Assembly: GCA_021780395.1 (NCBI GenBank)
Contig: JAJXYU010000240.1
Location: forward strand, 1-13,413
Reading direction: 5' to 3'
DNA from: Pseudomonadota bacterium
Lineage (GTDB): Bacteria; Pseudomonadota; Gammaproteobacteria; Steroidobacterales; Steroidobacteraceae
Length of the DNA: 13,413 nt
A program made the position numbers and the translations under genes. How positions within the stretch are numbered: the stretch's first letter is position 1; every line of letters begins with the position of its first letter. A model generated the notes under the pieces. That model saw only the letters and a program-made list of their open reading frames with translations. It made no database searches and was not told the DNA's origin. This document shows positions 1 through 6,484 of this stretch, piece after piece.

Positions 1-1
1 G

Positions 2-1246
2 GTCGTCGACCTCGCGGCCGGTATCGGCGTGGTCGGTGTCGTGCTCGCCGCCGCGGGGTTCGCGTTGGTGCGCCTGACCCGCCGGTTCCGCGGCGGTGTC
101 GGCGTCGCCTGGCGCTATGGTCTCGCGAACGTCTCGAGACGCGGGACCGCGAGCGTGCTGCAGGTCGTCGCGTTCGGGCTCGGCTTGATGATCCTGCTGC
201 TCCTCGCGGTGGTCCGCGGCGACCTGATGCGCGAGTGGCGCGCGAGCGTCGGCGCACGCGCGCCGAACGAGTTCCTGATCAACATCCGGCCGCAGGACGC
301 GCCCGCGCTGCGCCGGGCGCTCGCGGCGCTCGGCGCGCCCGACGCGCCGATGGTTCCGGTGATCCGCGCACGGATCACCGCGATCGACGCCCGTCCGATC
401 GCATCGCTGCGTTTTGCGAGCGCGCGTGGCCGTGCGTTCGCCACGCGCGAGCAGAACCTCACCTGGTCGGCCGATCCGATGCCGGACAACCGCGTGATCG
501 CCGGGCGTTGGTGGGGGCCGGCCGATTACGGCAGGCACTGGGTGTCGATCTCGACCGAGTACCGCGATGCGCTGCACCTGCGACTCGGCGACTCGATCTC
601 GTTCGACGTCGCCGGCGAACCGCTGACCGTCCGCGTCGCGAGCATCCGCCGGGTGCGTTGGGACAGCTTCCGACCGAACTTCTTCCTGGTCTTCCCGCCG
701 CGACTGCTCGACGGCGCGGCGGGCACCCTGATCACCAGCGTCTATCTCGGGCCGCGCGCGCGGCCGGGGCTGGCCGCGCTCGCGCGGCGGTTCCCGACCG
801 TCACCGTGATCGACGTCGAGGCGATCCTCGCGCAGGTCCGTTCGATCATCGACCGGGCCTCGCTCGCGGTCCAGTACGTGTCCTTGTTCACGCTCGCCGC
901 CGGCGTGGTCGTGCTGCTCGCCGCGGTGCAGGCGACCCGCGACGAACGCCGCCACGAGAGCGCGATCCTGCGGACCCTGGGAGCGAGCCGATTCACGGTG
1001 CTGAGCGGCGTCGCGGCGGAGTTCGCCGCGCTGGGTCTGCTGTCCGGGCTGCTCGGCGCCGCCGGCGCCGCCGCGACCGGATGGTGGGTCGCGCACCACC
1101 TGTTCGCGCTGCGCTACGCGCCGGACCCGAAGCTCTGGTGGATCGGCATCCTCGGTGGCACCGCGCTCGTCGGGGTGAGCGGCACGCTCGCCGCGCGGCG
1201 CGTCGTCGGCACGCCACCGGCGCAAAGCCTGCGCGCGGAGGCCTGA
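2..1246 (+). CDS. FtsX-family ABC transporter permease, YbbP type (5' end missing)
   Basis: The reading frame is open from base 2, so this is the C-terminal part (about 414 residues) of a longer inner-membrane permease; YbbP proteins are typically around 800 residues. A membrane segment opens the fragment. It is followed by a second segment (bases about 150-220), then a large periplasmic-type domain containing the motifs NLTW, GRWW and RPNFF, which I associate with YbbP-like proteins. Three more hydrophobic segments follow (bases about 870-950, 1000-1100 and 1130-1200), with the FtsX hallmark ESAILRTLGASR between the first two. Such permeases pair with a LolD/YbbA-type ATPase, which would be expected upstream of the window. 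Known relatives are linked to export or lipoprotein and lipid handling, but the substrate cannot be read here. The frame is intact to its TGA, and the gene converges on the minus-strand gene that ends 28 bases downstream. Confidence 0.85.
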   Translation, partial: VVDLAAGIGVVGVVLAAAGFALVRLTRRFRGGVGVAWRYGLANVSRRGTASVLQVVAFGLGLMILLLLAVVRGDLMREWRASVGARAPNEFLINIRPQDAPALRRALAALGAPDAPMVPVIRARITAIDARPIASLRFASARGRAFATREQNLTWSADPMPDNRVIAGRWWGPADYGRHWVSISTEYRDALHLRLGDSISFDVAGEPLTVRVASIRRVRWDSFRPNFFLVFPPRLLDGAAGTLITSVYLGPRARPGLAALARRFPTVTVIDVEAILAQVRSIIDRASLAVQYVSLFTLAAGVVVLLAAVQATRDERRHESAILRTLGASRFTVLSGVAAEFAALGLLSGLLGAAGAAATGWWVAHHLFALRYAPDPKLWWIGILGGTALVGVSGTLAARRVVGTPPAQSLRAEA

Positions 1247-1264
1247 GCGGCCGCGCGGGCGGGC

Positions 1265-1278
1265 GTGACCGGCGTCAC
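1265..1278. repeat. Short inverted repeat at convergent gene ends
   Basis: GTGAC-CGGC-GTCAC forms a perfect 5-bp stem with a 4-base loop in the 28-base gap between the YbbP-type permease and the convergent minus-strand gene. It overlaps that gene's stop codon (1275-1277). There is no T-run on either side, so it does not qualify as a standard intrinsic terminator. It could be a weak bidirectional transcript end or chance in GC-rich DNA. Confidence 0.3.
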
Positions 1279-2012
1279 CGCACCGCGATCGCGAACCACC
1301 CGTCGGCGACCGGCCGGCCGAGCAGCGGCATCGCCTCGATGCGCACCGCGTACTCGCCGGGTTCGAGCGCCGACGCATTGAACGCGATGCGCAGATCCCC
1401 ATTGGAGTCCTTCGCGAGCCCGTCGAGATCGAGCGCACGTCCGGCCCCGTGCTTGTCGACGATCACCCGGAAGCGCTGGGCCCGCACGTAACCCATGCCG
1501 ATGCGCAGGTCCACGAGACGTGCCGGCGAACGGGTGAGCGTGATGCGGGCGGCCTGCGCATCGGCGCTGTGGTCGGGCGCGACCGCAACGACCTGCTCCG
1601 AGGCCGCGGCGCGCATCGAACCGCGAGCGAGCTGCGCGCGGGCCTCGAGCAACTGATCGTGCAGCCACGCGCCGTGCGCGGTCGCGGTCCACAGACCCAC
1701 GAGACTCGTGGCGGTGATCGCGCCGAGCGCGACCGACAGCCAGGGCGCGCGCCACCAGCGTGGTCGCGGCTCGGCGAGATCCGGCGCGCGGCCGGCGGCC
1801 TCCAGCAAGCGCAGCGCCGCCTGGGTGCGATCGGCCAGCCGCTGTTCGGCGAGGTACTCCGGATGCGCCGCACACCAGTGCTCGAACTCGCGGGTACCCT
1901 TGTAGGGCAGCGCGCCCTCGAGATAGCGGTCGAGCAGATGCTGTTGATCGACGAACGCGCGGTCCAGACGCGGTCCGTCGGGCGGGGGATTGGTTGCCGT
2001 CGGCTCGCTCAT
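1275..2012 (-). CDS. Single-pass membrane protein of unknown function (anti-sigma-like layout)
   Basis: The product is 245 residues and I do not recognise a named family. The N-terminal half is cytosolic and helical (about residues 20-75, containing HLLDRYLEGALP and a FEHWCAAHPEYL segment). One hydrophobic segment lies at about residues 89-110, then a short helical stretch (115-135), then a C-terminal part that looks beta-rich (155-245). That topology resembles membrane-bound anti-sigma factors, but no HxxxCxxC zinc motif is visible, so the comparison is structural only. The start is well supported: AGGAGG (plus-strand 2022-2027) lies 9 bases before the ATG. An apparent longer upstream frame is only a shadow of oxyR. 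The gene follows oxyR by 23 bases on the same strand and is probably cotranscribed with it. A sibling role in envelope or oxidative stress is conjecture. Confidence 0.75.
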   Translation of the reverse strand: MSEPTATNPPPDGPRLDRAFVDQQHLLDRYLEGALPYKGTREFEHWCAAHPEYLAEQRLADRTQAALRLLEAAGRAPDLAEPRPRWWRAPWLSVALGAITATSLVGLWTATAHGAWLHDQLLEARAQLARGSMRAAASEQVVAVAPDHSADAQAARITLTRSPARLVDLRIGMGYVRAQRFRVIVDKHGAGRALDLDGLAKDSNGDLRIAFNASALEPGEYAVRIEAMPLLGRPVADGWFAIAVR

Positions 2013-2035
2013 CGTCGAGGGCCTCCTCGGCCTGC

Positions 2036-2932
2036 TCAGTCGTGCTCTGCGATCGTCTGAGCGATCACCTTGCACAGTTCGTCGATCGCGGCCGCGCGCG
2101 TGGACGATCGGCGCCAGACCGCGCCGACCCGGCGGCTCGGCGCCGGCTTCTGAAACCGGCGGATCGTGAGGCCGCGCTGCGAGCCGACCGGCGAGTCCAC
2201 CGCGAGCTCCGGCAGCAGGGTGACGCCGAGTCCCGCGATCACCATCTGCCGCAAGGTCTCGAGGCTCGTCGCGCGAAAGTCGTCGGCTTCCCGCGCGCCG
2301 ACGCGGCTGCAGACCTCGAGCGCCTGATCGCGCAGGCAATGACCGTCCTCGAGCAGCAGCAAGGTCAGGCCGCGCAGATCCTGCGACCGGATCGTCGGCT
2401 GCGCCGCGAGCGGGTGGTTGCCCGGCAGCGCGACCGTGAACGCCTCTTCGTACAGCGGACGCGACTCGAGCCCGTCGGTCGGCGCGGGCAGCGCCAGGAT
2501 CCCGAGGTCGATTTCCCCGTCGCGCAGCCGCTTCAGCAGCGGTTCGGTCTGGTACTCGTAGAGCATCAAGCCGAGCTCGGGGAGCGTCTTGCGGATCCGT
2601 CGCATCACCCGCGGCAACAGGTATGGGCCGATCGTCGGGATCAACGCGACCTTGATCTTGCCGGCGAGCGGATCGGCATGGTGGCGCGCGAGCGCGACGA
2701 TCTCGTTGCTCTCGTCGAGGATGCGCCGGGCGCGCTCGACGATCCGCTGTCCGACCTCGGTGAGCTGCACCTGCTTCGGCCGGCGCTCGACCAGCTGGAC
2801 GCCGAGGTAGTCCTCGAGCTTCTTCAGCTGCGCGGAGAGCGTCGGCTGGCTCACGAACGCCTTCTCGGCGGCCTTGCCGAAGTGACCGGTGTCGGCGAGC
2901 GCGACGAGGTATTTGAAGTCTTTGAGGTTCAT
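2036..2932 (-). CDS. oxyR: OxyR, peroxide-sensing LysR-family regulator
   Basis: This 298-residue LysR-type regulator has an N-terminal winged helix-turn-helix (about residues 1-60, with HFGKAAEKAFVSQPTLSAQL) and a linker helix. The C-terminal sensor domain carries IPTIGPYLLP (98-107) and LEDGHCLRDQA. The two redox cysteines fall at exactly C199 and C208, the E. coli OxyR numbering, and the FRATSLETLRQMV segment that follows is also OxyR-like. OxyR forms an intramolecular disulfide on hydrogen peroxide exposure and activates catalase and peroxiredoxin genes. The assignment is much stronger than a generic LysR call because of these cysteines. The gene is divergent from a Nudix hydrolase, with 195 bases between starts, and is followed at 23 bases by a small membrane protein. 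No Shine-Dalgarno sequence is obvious before the ATG. Confidence 0.95.
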   Translation of the reverse strand: MNLKDFKYLVALADTGHFGKAAEKAFVSQPTLSAQLKKLEDYLGVQLVERRPKQVQLTEVGQRIVERARRILDESNEIVALARHHADPLAGKIKVALIPTIGPYLLPRVMRRIRKTLPELGLMLYEYQTEPLLKRLRDGEIDLGILALPAPTDGLESRPLYEEAFTVALPGNHPLAAQPTIRSQDLRGLTLLLLEDGHCLRDQALEVCSRVGAREADDFRATSLETLRQMVIAGLGVTLLPELAVDSPVGSQRGLTIRRFQKPAPSRRVGAVWRRSSTRAAAIDELCKVIAQTIAEHD

Positions 2933-3005
2933 GATCCGCGATCACCCGGCGGCGGCCCTGCCCCAGGCCGGCACCCCGTCGGGTCAATAGACGTCACAAA
3001 TGTCG

Positions 3006-3035
3006 ATCATAAAATCCATCGACTCGATAAATCAA
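3006..3035 (-). promoter_or_regulatory. Candidate sigma-70 promoter for oxyR with internal palindrome
   Basis: Reading the minus strand, TTGATT (plus 3030-3035) is followed by an 18-base spacer and TATGAT (plus 3006-3011): 4/6 and 5/6 matches to the consensus. The predicted start would leave a leader of about 67 bases before the oxyR ATG. Inside the spacer lies the perfect palindrome ATCGACTCGAT (3018-3028), flanked by further GAT/ATC trinucleotides. LysR regulators commonly autoregulate through such interrupted palindromes over their own promoter, so this is a candidate OxyR operator. The region is a distinct AT-rich patch in otherwise GC-rich DNA. Confidence 0.5.
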
Positions 3036-3059
3036 TCCAGGCCGTGCCCCGTCCGCAGG

Positions 3060-3065
3060 TAGAAT
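3060..3065 (+). promoter_or_regulatory. Candidate -10 element for the Nudix gene
   Basis: TAGAAT (5/6 match to TATAAT) lies 62 bases before the Nudix ATG in GC-rich sequence. No convincing -35 is seen at 17-18 bases upstream. A start about 7 bases downstream would put the first transcribed bases on the palindrome at 3073-3089. Confidence 0.35.
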
Positions 3066-3072
3066 CGCGCTG

Positions 3073-3100
3073 GGCCCGTCGGACGGGCCGCGGGACCCGC
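3073..3100. repeat. Two adjacent perfect palindromes in the Nudix gene leader
   Basis: GGCCCGTC-G-GACGGGCC (3073-3089, 8+1+8) is directly followed by GCGGG-A-CCCGC (3090-3100, 5+1+5). Both are perfect. In RNA the first can form a 7-bp hairpin with a 3-base loop. They end 27 bases before the Nudix ATG. They could be a DNA operator, a 5' UTR hairpin that stabilises the transcript, or a boundary between the divergent units. No T-run follows, so this is not a terminator. Confidence 0.5.
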
Positions 3101-3127
3101 CGGTCTTCGAGGTGATACAGCGCACTC

Positions 3128-3580
3128 ATGGTAAACACCCCCCAATCGACGCGGTTGTCCGCCGGCGTCGTCGTGGTCAGCCTGGTCGATCGCAGGCCGC
3201 GCTTCCTGTTGCTGCGCGCGTATCGTAACTGGGATTTCCCGAAGGGGATCGTCGAGCCCGGCGAGCAGGCGATCGACGCCGCGGTGCGGGAGGTGCGCGA
3301 GGAGACCGCGCTCGACGATCTCTCGTTCGACTGGGGACTCGTGTACCGCGAGACCGGCCCGTACCACAAGGGCAAGATCGCCCGCTATTACATCGCGCGC
3401 AGCAAGGAACGGTCGATCCGTCTGCCGGTCAATCCGGAACTCGGCCGGCCCGAGCATCAGGAGGCCGCCTGGGTCGACTACGACCGGGCGCTCACGATGG
3501 TCTCCTCCCGGATCCAGCCGGTCGTCCGCTGGGCCTATTCGGTGATCAACCACGGTCCACCGCCGACGCGCGGCGCCTGA
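3128..3580 (+). CDS. Nudix hydrolase, Ap4A-hydrolase-like
   Basis: The product is 150 residues with a Nudix box starting at G40: G-x5-E46-x7-REVREETAL. The usual Gly near the end is Ala61, and the metal-binding glutamates (E55, E58, E59) are present. The segment NWDFPKGIVEPGE and the later GPYHKGKIARYYIA are typical of asymmetric diadenosine-tetraphosphate hydrolases (NUDT2-like) and of related stand-alone Nudix proteins. The likely reaction is hydrolysis of a nucleoside diphosphate linked to X. Ap4A is the best guess for substrate, but Nudix specificity is hard to read from sequence. The gene is divergent from oxyR. The only SD-like bases (AGGTGAT) lie about 11 bases from the ATG. The alternative is a more general Nudix house-cleaning enzyme. 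Confidence 0.85.
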   Translation: MVNTPQSTRLSAGVVVVSLVDRRPRFLLLRAYRNWDFPKGIVEPGEQAIDAAVREVREETALDDLSFDWGLVYRETGPYHKGKIARYYIARSKERSIRLPVNPELGRPEHQEAAWVDYDRALTMVSSRIQPVVRWAYSVINHGPPPTRGA

Positions 3581-3597
3581 CGCGAGGCGCGGCGGGT

Positions 3598-3615
3598 CGC
3601 CCTCAAGCGAGGGTG
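3598..3615. repeat. Short inverted repeat at convergent gene ends
   Basis: CCCTC-AAGC-GAGGG (3600-3613) is a perfect 5-bp stem, extendable by a G-U and a C-G pair to 3598-3615. It lies in the 22-base gap between the Nudix gene and the convergent YebC-family gene and includes the latter's stop codon (3603-3605). There is no T-run on either strand. It may mark or protect 3' ends; terminator function is not established. Confidence 0.35.
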
Positions 3616-4328
3616 TGGAATACCTTCTGGACGTCGTCGTCCTGTTCGAGCCGGTCGATCAGCTCGAGCACCTCGGCGGCCTGCGCCTCCGGCAATTCGA
3701 CCGGTGTCGTGCAGATGTACTCGTGCTCGGCCGACAGCGGGGTGATCCCGCGCGCCTCGAGCGCTTCCTGCAGCTTCCCGAAATCGTTGAATGCGCAGCG
3801 GATCACGAGCTGCGGCTCGCCCTTCTCGCCGGTGCTCTCACCCATCTCCTCGAGGCCGTGATCGATCAGGTCGAGTTCGAGTTCCTCCGGATCCTTCACG
3901 GTCGCCGGGTCGAGCCGGAAGACCCCCATCTTCTTGAACTGGAACGCGACGCTGCCGCTGCTGCCGAGGTTGCCGGCATGTTTCGCGAACAGGTTACGCA
4001 CGCTCGCGACGGTGCGGGTCGGGTTGTCGGTCGCGGCCTCGACCAGCAGCGCGATTCCGTGCGGCGCATAACCCTCGTAGAGGATCTCCTGGTAATTCGT
4101 CGCCTCCTTGCCCGAGGCGCGGCGGATCGCCGCGTCGGTCTTGTCCTTCGGCATGTTGACGACGCGCGCGTTCTGCAGCACCCGGCGCAGCGCCGGGTTC
4201 GACGCCGGATCCGGTCCGCCGGCGCGCACCGCGATCGTGATGTCCTTGGCGATCCGCGTGAACTGCTTCGCCATGCGGTTCCAGCGGGCGAACATCGTGT
4301 GCTTGCGAGTCTCGAATATGCGTCCCAT
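3603..4328 (-). CDS. YebC/PmpR (TACO1) family protein
   Basis: The product is 241 residues, the usual length for the YebC/TACO1 family. It opens with [20 protein letters not shown], the start typical of one YebC subgroup, which supports the first ATG over the internal Met12 and Met19. Further family signatures are [46 protein letters not shown] and a C-terminal DDDVQKVFH. Members have been described as transcription regulators (PmpR, YebC) and as factors that help ribosomes through proline-rich stretches; sequence alone does not choose between these. The gene lies 39 bases downstream of the dehydrogenase on the same strand. It has no Shine-Dalgarno sequence, but a TAACAT hexamer sits 7 bases before its ATG, so it may have its own promoter. 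Confidence 0.92.
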   Translation of the reverse strand: MGRIFETRKHTMFARWNRMAKQFTRIAKDITIAVRAGGPDPASNPALRRVLQNARVVNMPKDKTDAAIRRASGKEATNYQEILYEGYAPHGIALLVEAATDNPTRTVASVRNLFAKHAGNLGSSGSVAFQFKKMGVFRLDPATVKDPEELELDLIDHGLEEMGESTGEKGEPQLVIRCAFNDFGKLQEALEARGITPLSAEHEYICTTPVELPEAQAAEVLELIDRLEQDDDVQKVFHTLA

Positions 4329-4367
4329 GGCGGCAATGTTAGCAATTGTTCGGGTTCGCGGTCAGGC

Positions 4368-5321
4368 TCACACGACCCGGCCGCGCCGTCCGCCCGCGAG
4401 GAAGTCGCGAACGTTGTCCGCCATCATGTCGATGCAGCGCTGCCGCGCCTCGCGCGCCGCCCAGGCGACATGCGGGGTCACCAGGAGGTTCGGGACCCCG
4501 GGATCGAGCAGAGGATCGCCGTCCACCGGCGGCTCGACCGCGAGCACGTCGATCCCCGCGCCGCCGAGCCGCCCGGCCCGCAGCGCCGCGACGAGCGCAT
4601 GTCCGTCGACGAGACCGCCGCGCGCGGTGTTGATCAGCAGCGCGTCGTTCTTCATCAGCGCGAGCCGTCGTGCGTCGATCATCCCGCGCGTGGCCGGGGT
4701 CAGCGGGCAATGCAGCGACACGACGTCGGCCCGCGCGAGCAGTGACTCGAGGTCGAGCCGGTCCGGCTGCGGCGGCCCGTCCGGGCGGTTCGCGACGAGC
4801 ACCCGCATGCCGAATGCGGCGCCCGCGGCGGCGACCCCGCGGCCGAGCTCCCCCCACCCGACGATGCCGAGGTTGCGGCCCGCGAGTTCGCGGATCGACA
4901 GCGACAGCATCGTGAACTGGTCGCTCCCGGCCCAGGAACCGTCGACCGCGAGGCGCCGGTACTCGGGCAGGTGCTGAGTCAGGGACAGGATCATGCCCCA
5001 GACGTGCTGGACCACGGACGCCGTGCAATAGCCACGGACGTTGCACACCGCGATCCCGAGCTCGGCCGCGGCCGCGAGATCGACGTTGTCCGTGCCGGTC
5101 GCCGCGAGGGCGATCAGGCGCAGTCGCGACGCCCGCCGCAGTCGTTCCCGGTCGAGGCGCAGCTTGTTCAACAGCACGATCCCGGCGTCCTGGATCGCCG
5201 CGTCGATGCGATCCTCCGGGGTGGTTCCGCGCAATTCGAGCCCGGGCATCACCGCGCGCAGCGCGGACGGATCGAGATCGCCCTGCGAGACGGTGTCGTA
5301 ATCGAGGAATACGGCGTGCAT
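4368..5321 (-). CDS. D-2-hydroxyacid dehydrogenase (glycerate dehydrogenase/hydroxypyruvate reductase-like)
   Basis: This 317-residue NAD(P)-dependent oxidoreductase interconverts a 2-keto acid and its D-2-hydroxy acid. The Rossmann glycine motif is G155-W-G-E-L-G160. The catalytic triad is recognisable as R234 (NTARGGLVD), E263 (LAVEPP) and H284 (TPHVAWA). The substrate-binding side has ATGTDNVD (74-81) and NVRGYCTASVVQHVW (94-108). The length and these motifs best match the HprA-type glycerate dehydrogenase/hydroxypyruvate reductase group, but formate-, lactate- or phosphoglycerate-type relatives share the fold, so the substrate is uncertain. It is the first gene of a minus-strand pair with the YebC-family gene. 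No Shine-Dalgarno sequence is visible; TATTCT lies 8 bases before the ATG. The rhomboid gene starts divergently 52 bases away. Confidence 0.9.
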   Translation of the reverse strand: MHAVFLDYDTVSQGDLDPSALRAVMPGLELRGTTPEDRIDAAIQDAGIVLLNKLRLDRERLRRASRLRLIALAATGTDNVDLAAAAELGIAVCNVRGYCTASVVQHVWGMILSLTQHLPEYRRLAVDGSWAGSDQFTMLSLSIRELAGRNLGIVGWGELGRGVAAAGAAFGMRVLVANRPDGPPQPDRLDLESLLARADVVSLHCPLTPATRGMIDARRLALMKNDALLINTARGGLVDGHALVAALRAGRLGGAGIDVLAVEPPVDGDPLLDPGVPNLLVTPHVAWAAREARQRCIDMMADNVRDFLAGGRRGRVV

Positions 5322-5328
5322 GGCGGGA

Positions 5329-5335
5329 TAGAATA
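5329..5335. promoter_or_regulatory. Overlapping divergent -10-like elements
   Basis: TAGAATA reads as TAGAAT on the plus strand (towards the rhomboid gene, 39 bases before its ATG) and TATTCT on the minus strand (8 bases before the dehydrogenase ATG). They match the -10 consensus at 5/6 and 4/6. Neither has a good -35. One small AT-rich patch may therefore drive both genes. Confidence 0.35.
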
Positions 5336-5373
5336 CCTGCGTCGAACGAAAATCCTAAGGTCGTGTCCGCGCG

Positions 5374-5970
5374 ATGAGAACGTCCGCCGTCAATACGCTG
5401 GTGGTGATCAACGTCCTGGTCTACCTGCTGGAGTTGCTGTCGCACGGCGCGGTCGAGGTCTGGTTCGCGCTCTGGCCGCTGCAGCCGATCGACGGCGTGC
5501 ACTACTTCCACCTGTGGCAGATCGTGACCTACGCGTTCCTGCACAGCACCCAGACGATACTGCATCTGCTGTTCAACATGCTCGGGCTGTGGATTTTCGG
5601 CACCCAGGTCGAACGCGTCGTCGGGCCGCGTCGGCTGCTCGAGGTCTATTTCGCGTCGGTCGTCGCGGCGGCGGTGTCGCAACTGTACGTGCCGGTGCTG
5701 TTCGGCGCGCGCGCGGAGCCGACGATCGGCGCATCGGGCGGGGTGTTCGGTCTGCTGCTGGTCTATGCCGTGCTGTTTCCGCGCCAGAAGGTGATCCCGC
5801 TGATTCCGCCGATCCCGATGCCCGCCTGGCTGTTCGCGACGCTGTACGCGGGCGTGGAGCTCGTCCTCGGCGTGACCCGCACGCTGAGCGGCGTCGCGCA
5901 CTTCGCGCATCTCGGCGGGATGGTCGGCGCCGCGCTCGTGTTGCTGCGCTGGCGGCTGCGGCGGGCCTGA
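5374..5970 (+). CDS. Rhomboid family intramembrane serine protease
   Basis: This 198-residue polytopic membrane protein has about six hydrophobic segments (roughly 7-23, 48-75, 86-110, 120-136, 149-166, 173-192). The catalytic dyad is visible: Ser121 in GASGG followed by VFGLL, and His179 in AHLGG. The second segment carries H64-x3-N68 (HLLFN), part of the oxyanion and L1-loop signature of bacterial rhomboids. It is a minimal rhomboid, shorter than GlpG because it lacks the cytosolic N-terminal domain. It would cleave transmembrane substrates within the inner membrane; the substrate is unknown. The start has only a weak AAGG about 13 bases upstream. The gene converges on yajQ with 7 bases between the stop codons. 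Confidence 0.92.
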   Translation: MRTSAVNTLVVINVLVYLLELLSHGAVEVWFALWPLQPIDGVHYFHLWQIVTYAFLHSTQTILHLLFNMLGLWIFGTQVERVVGPRRLLEVYFASVVAAAVSQLYVPVLFGARAEPTIGASGGVFGLLLVYAVLFPRQKVIPLIPPIPMPAWLFATLYAGVELVLGVTRTLSGVAHFAHLGGMVGAALVLLRWRLRRA

Positions 5971-5971
5971 A

Positions 5972-5987
5972 CCGCGTTCAGTCGCGG
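5972..5987. repeat. Short inverted repeat at convergent gene ends
   Basis: CCGCG-TTCAGT-CGCGG is a perfect 5-bp stem with a 6-base loop, spanning the 7-base gap between the rhomboid gene and yajQ and including the yajQ stop codon (5978-5980). It has no T-run, so terminator function is only a possibility. Confidence 0.3.
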
Positions 5988-6460
5988 AAGTTGTCGAACT
6001 GCAGCGGGATCCCGAGATCGGCCCTGCGCAGCAGCGCGATCGCCGCCTGCAGGTCGTCGCGCTGCTTGCCGGTCACGCGGACCTTGTCCCCCTGCAGCTG
6101 CGTCTGCACCTTCAGCCGCGATTCCTTGAGCGCGCGGGCGACCTTCCGGCCGGTCTCGGCGTCGATCCCGTGCCTCAGCACGACCGGCTGGGTCGCGCGC
6201 GCGAGGTTCACCTGCGGCGTCTGCACGTCGAGGCAGGCGACGTCGATCCCGCGCTTCGCAAGCTTCAACTTGAGGATGTCGAGCATCTGTTTGAGCTGGA
6301 ATTCCACCGGCGCGGTCATCGTCACCGTGGTCTCCTGCAGCTCGAAGCCCGCCTCGACTCCCTTGAAGTCGAAACGCTGCGCGAGCTCGCGCCGCGCCTG
6401 GTCGACCGCGTTCGCGAGCTCGTGGTGGTTGATCTCGGACACGACGTCGAACGAGGGCAT
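5978..6460 (-). CDS. yajQ: YajQ family nucleotide-binding protein
   Basis: The product is 160 residues, the standard YajQ length. It has the opening MPSFDVVSEINHHELANAVD, an FDFKG motif (31-35), and a C-terminal QGDKVRVTGKQRDDLQ followed by LGIPLQFDNFRD, all strongly conserved in the family. YajQ proteins have two ferredoxin-like domains. In Xanthomonas and Pseudomonas relatives, cyclic di-GMP binding and an effect on transcription have been reported; older names call it a nucleotide-binding or UPF0234 protein. A GGAG Shine-Dalgarno sequence (plus-strand 6468-6471) sits 7 bases before the ATG. The gene lies 24 bases after the ABC exporter on the same strand and is probably cotranscribed with it, though no functional link is evident. 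Confidence 0.94.
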   Translation of the reverse strand: MPSFDVVSEINHHELANAVDQARRELAQRFDFKGVEAGFELQETTVTMTAPVEFQLKQMLDILKLKLAKRGIDVACLDVQTPQVNLARATQPVVLRHGIDAETGRKVARALKESRLKVQTQLQGDKVRVTGKQRDDLQAAIALLRRADLGIPLQFDNFRD

Positions 6461-6484
6461 CGCGGATCTCCGTGGGCGAACCCT

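Noticed and set aside
1275..2987. A long minus-strand open frame that would fuse the small membrane protein to about 325 upstream residues
   Set aside because: The upstream part is an arginine- and alanine-rich shadow of oxyR in another frame. A strong AGGAGG sits before the internal ATG at 2012.
3598..3615. Intrinsic terminator between the Nudix and YebC-family genes
   Set aside because: The hairpin is real, but no T-run follows on either strand, so it is listed only as an inverted repeat.
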